This document shows, in pieces, positions 59,581 through 64,000 of a DNA stretch of 64,000 nt (positions are counted from its first letter, which is position 1; each line of letters starts with the position of its first letter). This stretch comes from Antitrichia curtipendula (lineage: Eukaryota; Streptophyta; Bryopsida; Hypnales; Leucodontaceae). A model generated the notes under the pieces. The model saw only the letters and a list, made by a program, of their open reading frames with translations, did not search any database and had not been told where the DNA came from. The position numbers and the translations under genes are program-made. The DNA is taken from positions 4,340,001 through 4,404,000 of the forward strand of contig OX579641.1 in assembly GCA_951230915.1 (NCBI GenBank), read 5' to 3'.

Positions 59581-60787
59581 TAAAAAAAATTAATTAAAAA
59601 AATTGTTTTACTTTTATCTTGACTATGGCAATGGCACAAAGCACAATAGTTTATACTATTTCATTACATTTTTCATGTAGAAACAACACAATTTCTTCTA
59701 TCTATACATTTATTTGAAAAACGGTTAGTTTTTTTGCAGCCTTCCAAATTTACAATGCTCTTTGTTCTATTTTAACAAAGCTTTTCATTGTTCCACTATT
59801 GCCGCAAACTAACATAGTTGACTGCAATAGAAGACTACAATTTTACAATAATCTTCATTTTCTAATGGACTTTTTGCAATTTTAAGCATAGTTTCTCTCA
59901 TTTATTCTATCTTTATTTTCATATCAAGAAAACTTGGTGTAGGATGTGTATTTTTTTTCCAAATATGACAATTAGGGTTTAAAGTTATATTTCTTGAAAT
60001 AGTTTCAATGTCTATTCTTTATTTGTTAGAATTTAATTTTTGTTTCTTACAAATCTAGGGGTCAATCGATTCTTGTGGATGGTACATAGGCTAAATAAAT
60101 GTAGTTGAAATTCTTTTATTTTGATTGAATTTTATTACTAAGAAACAAAGATTTTAAACTCAATTTTAGTAGGATTTTCATTTTCATTTTTCTTGTGCTT
60201 TGTTGTTTGCAATTGTTATTTTTTAACTTGCAAGTCAACAATAATTGAAATTTTAGTGTTGTTAGAAAAGGGATGCTTTCTTCATGATGCCACCCATAAT
60301 GATGTTTAGTGTTGCATTTGACTCTTGTAATCGAAGATTGCAATGGTAGAAAGAAATAAAAAAATCCTTGACCAATGTAAGTTTGTTATTTATAGTGTTT
60401 ATTTGATTTTTCCAATAAATTTTAGAAATTTAATCCTCCCTCTAGAAATATTTTTTTAATTACATGTAGTTGAAAATTAAAATATTTTTTGAAGTGTAAA
60501 AAATAAATAATGAATACAACAAAGATTAAATATTTGTCTTTTAGATCCAATTATGGCAATATTTTAATATTGAATTTTTTTAACAATTTTTTTATTGATA
60601 GTTGAAGTTTATAGTTTTTGATGGCTCATGCAAAATCATCATAATTGGATCTGTAGGAACTCAAGGATTCTTTTATCATAAGAATTCTACTCATTCTAAT
60701 GTTTGATGTTGATTTTGTTTCACATGAGCAAAGATTGCAAAGAGAAGAGAAACAAGATTCTTTTTAGCTAGTTGTAGCATTGAAGAC
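59581..60787. other. AT-rich DNA upstream of the RS-protein exon
   Basis: This may be intron of the splicing-protein gene if its RRM exons lie further upstream. I found no RRM-like coding block here. Confidence 0.35.
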
Positions 60788-63700
60788 ATGAATCTCGGAG
60801 GCGCAACAAGTATCAATTTGTCAGAGGCCGCTAGGTTGTTGAAGCAAAGCAATATGGGAATAAATACTGTTCAAAACCAACAAGTGCCACCTCCTATGAT
60901 GTTCATGCAACAAGCAGTTGCTATGCAACAATTTCAATTCCAACAAGCATTACTTATGCAACAGGTTTGATACAAATTTTATTACTTACTAGGAACTTTA
61001 CAAAATCCTTTGAAGATTTATTGATGTAGCATGTCTACAAATAAGACAAGCTTTCAAGAAATGTGATGTACTTTAATCTATTAGTTAATGTAGTAAGTTT
61101 TAAAACCTTTTCTAAATACTCAAGATTTGTTTTGGGTGCAATATCATAGGTAGTTGATACTAATTGATTTATATTATATATTTTGAAGCATTCTAATGAT
61201 TCTATATAATAATTTATTTTTTATGTTTCCAATTTTCTAATTTAGACCTCAAGTAGTTGCATGTACATTGTAGGTTCTAAAACTTTGTGCTCGACATACC
61301 AATTTTTTTGGCCTTAATTTCTTCACAAAATCCTGATTTTGATTTTTGACATTATCTACAAATTAGGTGATGGCTACTCAACAAGCTGCAGCACGAGCAG
61401 CCACTGTAAAATCTGCCCAAGAAATGGCAGCTGCTCGAGCTGCAGAGATTAGTAAATTACTTAAAGGAATTGAATCAAACGTGGAAGAAAAGAAGAAAAG
61501 TCCACGAAGGTAATGGCACAAGATAATCTTGTGAATTTTCTTCCTTTTTCATTGACAAGCATTGTATATATGAATTTATTGATTGATTAATACCTAGGTG
61601 GAATAAAAACTTCCCAATGTTTTTTCTTGCAATATTGATGTGAAGTGTACAAAACATCAACAAAGTATTACTAAAGACTTGGTTAAGACCTTCGGATTTG
61701 TTTTCATAGAAAAAAAAGTATTATATAAATGTAATCTTTGAGATTGAAATTTATCAAGTTAGAGTTTTCTTCATACATAACTCTTGCTTGATGTACACTA
61801 AAAGGAAACCCTTGTTATATGGTGCTTCTCCATTTATTTTATTTAGATAAATTACATTATTACACTATTATCTAGATTACATTACACTATTATCTAGATT
61901 TGGATAAATATTCATTCAAATTTAGATAAATTACATTATTAAAATGAACCCTAAAATTTTACCCTTCAAGGATGGGGATTTTCCATAAGCAGCTATAAGT
62001 GCTTGCTTATGTTTTGATACATTAGGCATCCAATACTTGTATTTGAATATTGTAGTTTGGTATAGATACAATATAAAAAAATTCTCTCTATTTGTGTTAT
62101 ACTAAATATATTTTATTATTTAAATTCTAAAGATATACTATAAAGCAGGTCTATATCTCGAATGCCCTCACGATCTCGTTCACGTTCAAGATCATTTTCA
62201 AGATCTAAGTCTCGATCTCCCTTCCACTATCGTAGAGATAGATCAACTTCAAGGTCTCCAATTCGGTATAGGCGTGATTCACGCCCATCTCCAATTTCAA
62301 GGGAATATTTTGGATATCGTGGTCGAAGTAGACAAGGCTACTATAGAAGACGTGGGGAATATGGTTGGAATCCTTCATACCGACGTGATTGGGAACGAGC
62401 AAGGGATCATTATTCCTTATACTCACATCGAAGCAGAAGTCGCAGTAGAAGTCAAGTTTCTCGTAGGTCTTGTACCCCATTTGGTTCTCCTCGATGTCAA
62501 CAAGAAAGAAGTAGTACGCCTTTGAGGTTTCGTCATAAAGAACAAAGATTACAGTGTAGCTCTCGACATTTAAGATCTCTTGAAACGAAGCCAATTCCAT
62601 CTTGTAGTCAAAGTCATAGTTATTCTCGTAGTCGTAGTCGTAGTCGTAGCAATAGTAAGAGTTTACACCATGAACATGGTAGCCAAAGTCCAATCCAAAT
62701 GCCGAGAGATAGAAAAATTGATAGGGATCACAACCAAGCCAAAAAACTGAGTCTTGTTCTAGGTGATGGCAAACAGAAGAATCTTTATACAAATGGCATC
62801 AAAGAGAAAATTTGTTCTACTACCATTATTAATGAAGATGAAGGTATAGTAGAACACTGGAATTTTAGATCAAAAAGTAAAACAAAACAATCTATCTCTC
62901 CTGCAAGGTCACTTTCTATTTCTCTCTCACCTATAAAGAGAAATGGAAGAGAAAAATTGGAAAAAGAATTCCAACCAAATGATTGGAAAAAAGCAATGGT
63001 GAGAGGTGTTCTTTTTCAAAGAATTGATGAAGTTAGCGCTATAGATGAACTACCTCAAAATAACATGGCACCATTTGTGAATGTTGAAGATGGAGAAGGA
63101 AATCCAAATGCCTTGGTAGAGCAACAAATTGATATTGAACGTGATGTCAAAGGCATGGAAGGAGAATTTGAAGTCCTAAATGAACAATGTGCTAAGAAAG
63201 AATTTGATAAAACAAAATTATCCTTTGAAACGAATGATCGGGATGTTGAAGAGGTTGATCATGATTGGCAAGATGATATAAAAGCAAATGAATTAGAAAA
63301 GATCAAACATAAGGAATATAAACAAGACATGGACAAGAAGGAAGACAAGGAAAAAATTCTTAATATTTCGATTGTAGTGCATGAAGATGTTAAAGATCAT
63401 GTGATGACATTGCTTGAGCATCTTGATATGGGAACTACAACGCTAAGAGTTGACTCCTCTATTGCTTTTGAAGATCCAAGGAATGCAATTGCTAATACTA
63501 TGTCTAAAAGAAGTATACCAGATAATGATTTTATATTTGTAAAGCCTACTTCTTCAAATGAGATTCTCATTAATGGTTTATGCATCAAAGAAGAGATCCT
63601 AAATATGGTATCTAATGGAATTAGAGAAGGCGGTGTGGAGATAGACAAAGAAATTGGAGATGCAACAAATGAAAAAAATACCAAATTTGATGATGTGATT

Positions 63701-64000
63701 GATAGGGAGGGAGATTTGGGTCTTATTTTTGAAGGACCTATGTTACCACCGGACCTTGACGTAAAAATTAGTGAAGACCTCAAAGAAAACAATTATACTA
63801 CCAAATTATGTTGTGAAAATATTATTGAAAAGACAAGGGCTAAAGAATTGTGTGTAGTAGTGGAGGAGGAGGAAGTTGTAATCTTCAAGAAGAAGGACAA
63901 ATCAAGAAGTAAAGAAGTTGAGGATGTACATGGTTTGCGGAAAAATAAAGACAAGCCAATGTTGAAAGATGTCAATCAATTATATGAAAAGTGCAAATTG
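60788..64000 (+). CDS. RS-domain splicing-related protein (plant SREK1/SRSF11-like), partial, no RRM seen
   Basis: Exons: 60788-60964, 61367-61509 and 62149 to the window end, joined in frame at CAG|GT and AG| borders. The last exon stays open for 1.85 kb. The first part reads MMFMQQAVAMQQFQFQQALL, then MATQQAAARAATVKSAQEM and AAARAAEISKLLKGIE, a block that in plant SREK1-like proteins follows an RRM. Next comes an RS domain of about 170 residues (RMPSRSRSRSRSFSRSKSRS, later SYSRSRSRSRSRS), then a long charged region rich in Glu, Lys and Asp with no fold that I recognise. Such proteins bind pre-mRNA and recruit spliceosome parts in the nucleus. The ATG at 60788 may be internal to a larger gene, because no RRM is visible in the 5 kb upstream. 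Codon use is markedly AT-rich compared with the kinase gene. It could be a truncated duplicate. Confidence 0.75.

Noticed and set aside
62205..62792. A minus-strand frame of 195 codons opposite the RS domain
   Set aside because: It is the antisense of the RS-repeat coding exon, whose plus-strand reading splices in phase and gives a clear RS domain.
1..64000. tRNA, rRNA or organellar DNA
   Set aside because: I saw no cloverleaf with the conserved GGTTCGA-type loop, no rRNA cores and no plastid or mitochondrial genes.

Overview
The window looks like nuclear DNA of a land plant. It has a plant-type telomere repeat (TTTAGGG)n at 25298-25330, introns of tens to hundreds of bases with ordinary GT-AG borders, a plant-type N-myristoylated CDK-like kinase, SRP68, and a plant-type splicing protein. 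Genes are sparse, about three ordinary genes in 64 kb, and the AT-rich spacers are full of small dispersed repeats. I favour a non-seed plant such as a bryophyte, but the sequence alone does not settle the species.

Layout: (1) 749-5034, minus: a nine-exon CDK-like Ser/Thr kinase with an N-terminal MGC myristoylation signal, followed by its GC-rich 5' region and an unexplained GC-rich block to about 6.6 kb. (2) 6.6-18 kb: AT-rich repeats. (3) 18007-34341: one 16,335-bp hAT-type DNA transposon. (4) 34.3-49.4 kb: AT-rich repeats, two fold-back structures, a GC-rich element bordered by inverted repeats, and a possible transposase relic. (5) 49436-54521, minus: a complete twelve-exon SRP68 gene. 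(6) 55.3-60.7 kb: more repeats. (7) 60788-64000, plus: the middle part of an RS-domain splicing protein that runs off the window.

The exciting object is the giant transposon. It starts and ends with the inverted sequence CAGGGTTGTC and is flanked by a perfect 8-bp target duplication, AGTCAAAG (17999-18006 and 34342-34349). Inside are a hAT transposase gene (BED finger, DUF659-like core, visible D/D/E residues, hAT C-terminal domain) and two large genes with no obvious transposition role: a divergent protein kinase with HND and DWG in place of HRD and DFG, and a coiled-coil RING-H2 protein. Four minisatellite arrays rich in GGACGG/CCGTCC occur. Two touch the element ends, and three sit directly upstream of the three genes (the right-hand end array is also the one upstream of the transposase). 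I infer that the arrays are amplified subterminal transposase-binding sites that also serve as promoter-proximal sequence. All three genes keep one long frame but carry in-frame stops (one, two and three), so this copy is probably dead although it was an organised cargo element. It sits inside a copy of a local AT-rich repeat family, whose unbroken relatives elsewhere in the window stand in for the empty site.

The housekeeping genes are unrelated to each other in function: the kinase probably acts at membranes, SRP68 is part of the signal recognition particle that targets secretory proteins, and the RS protein acts in pre-mRNA splicing.
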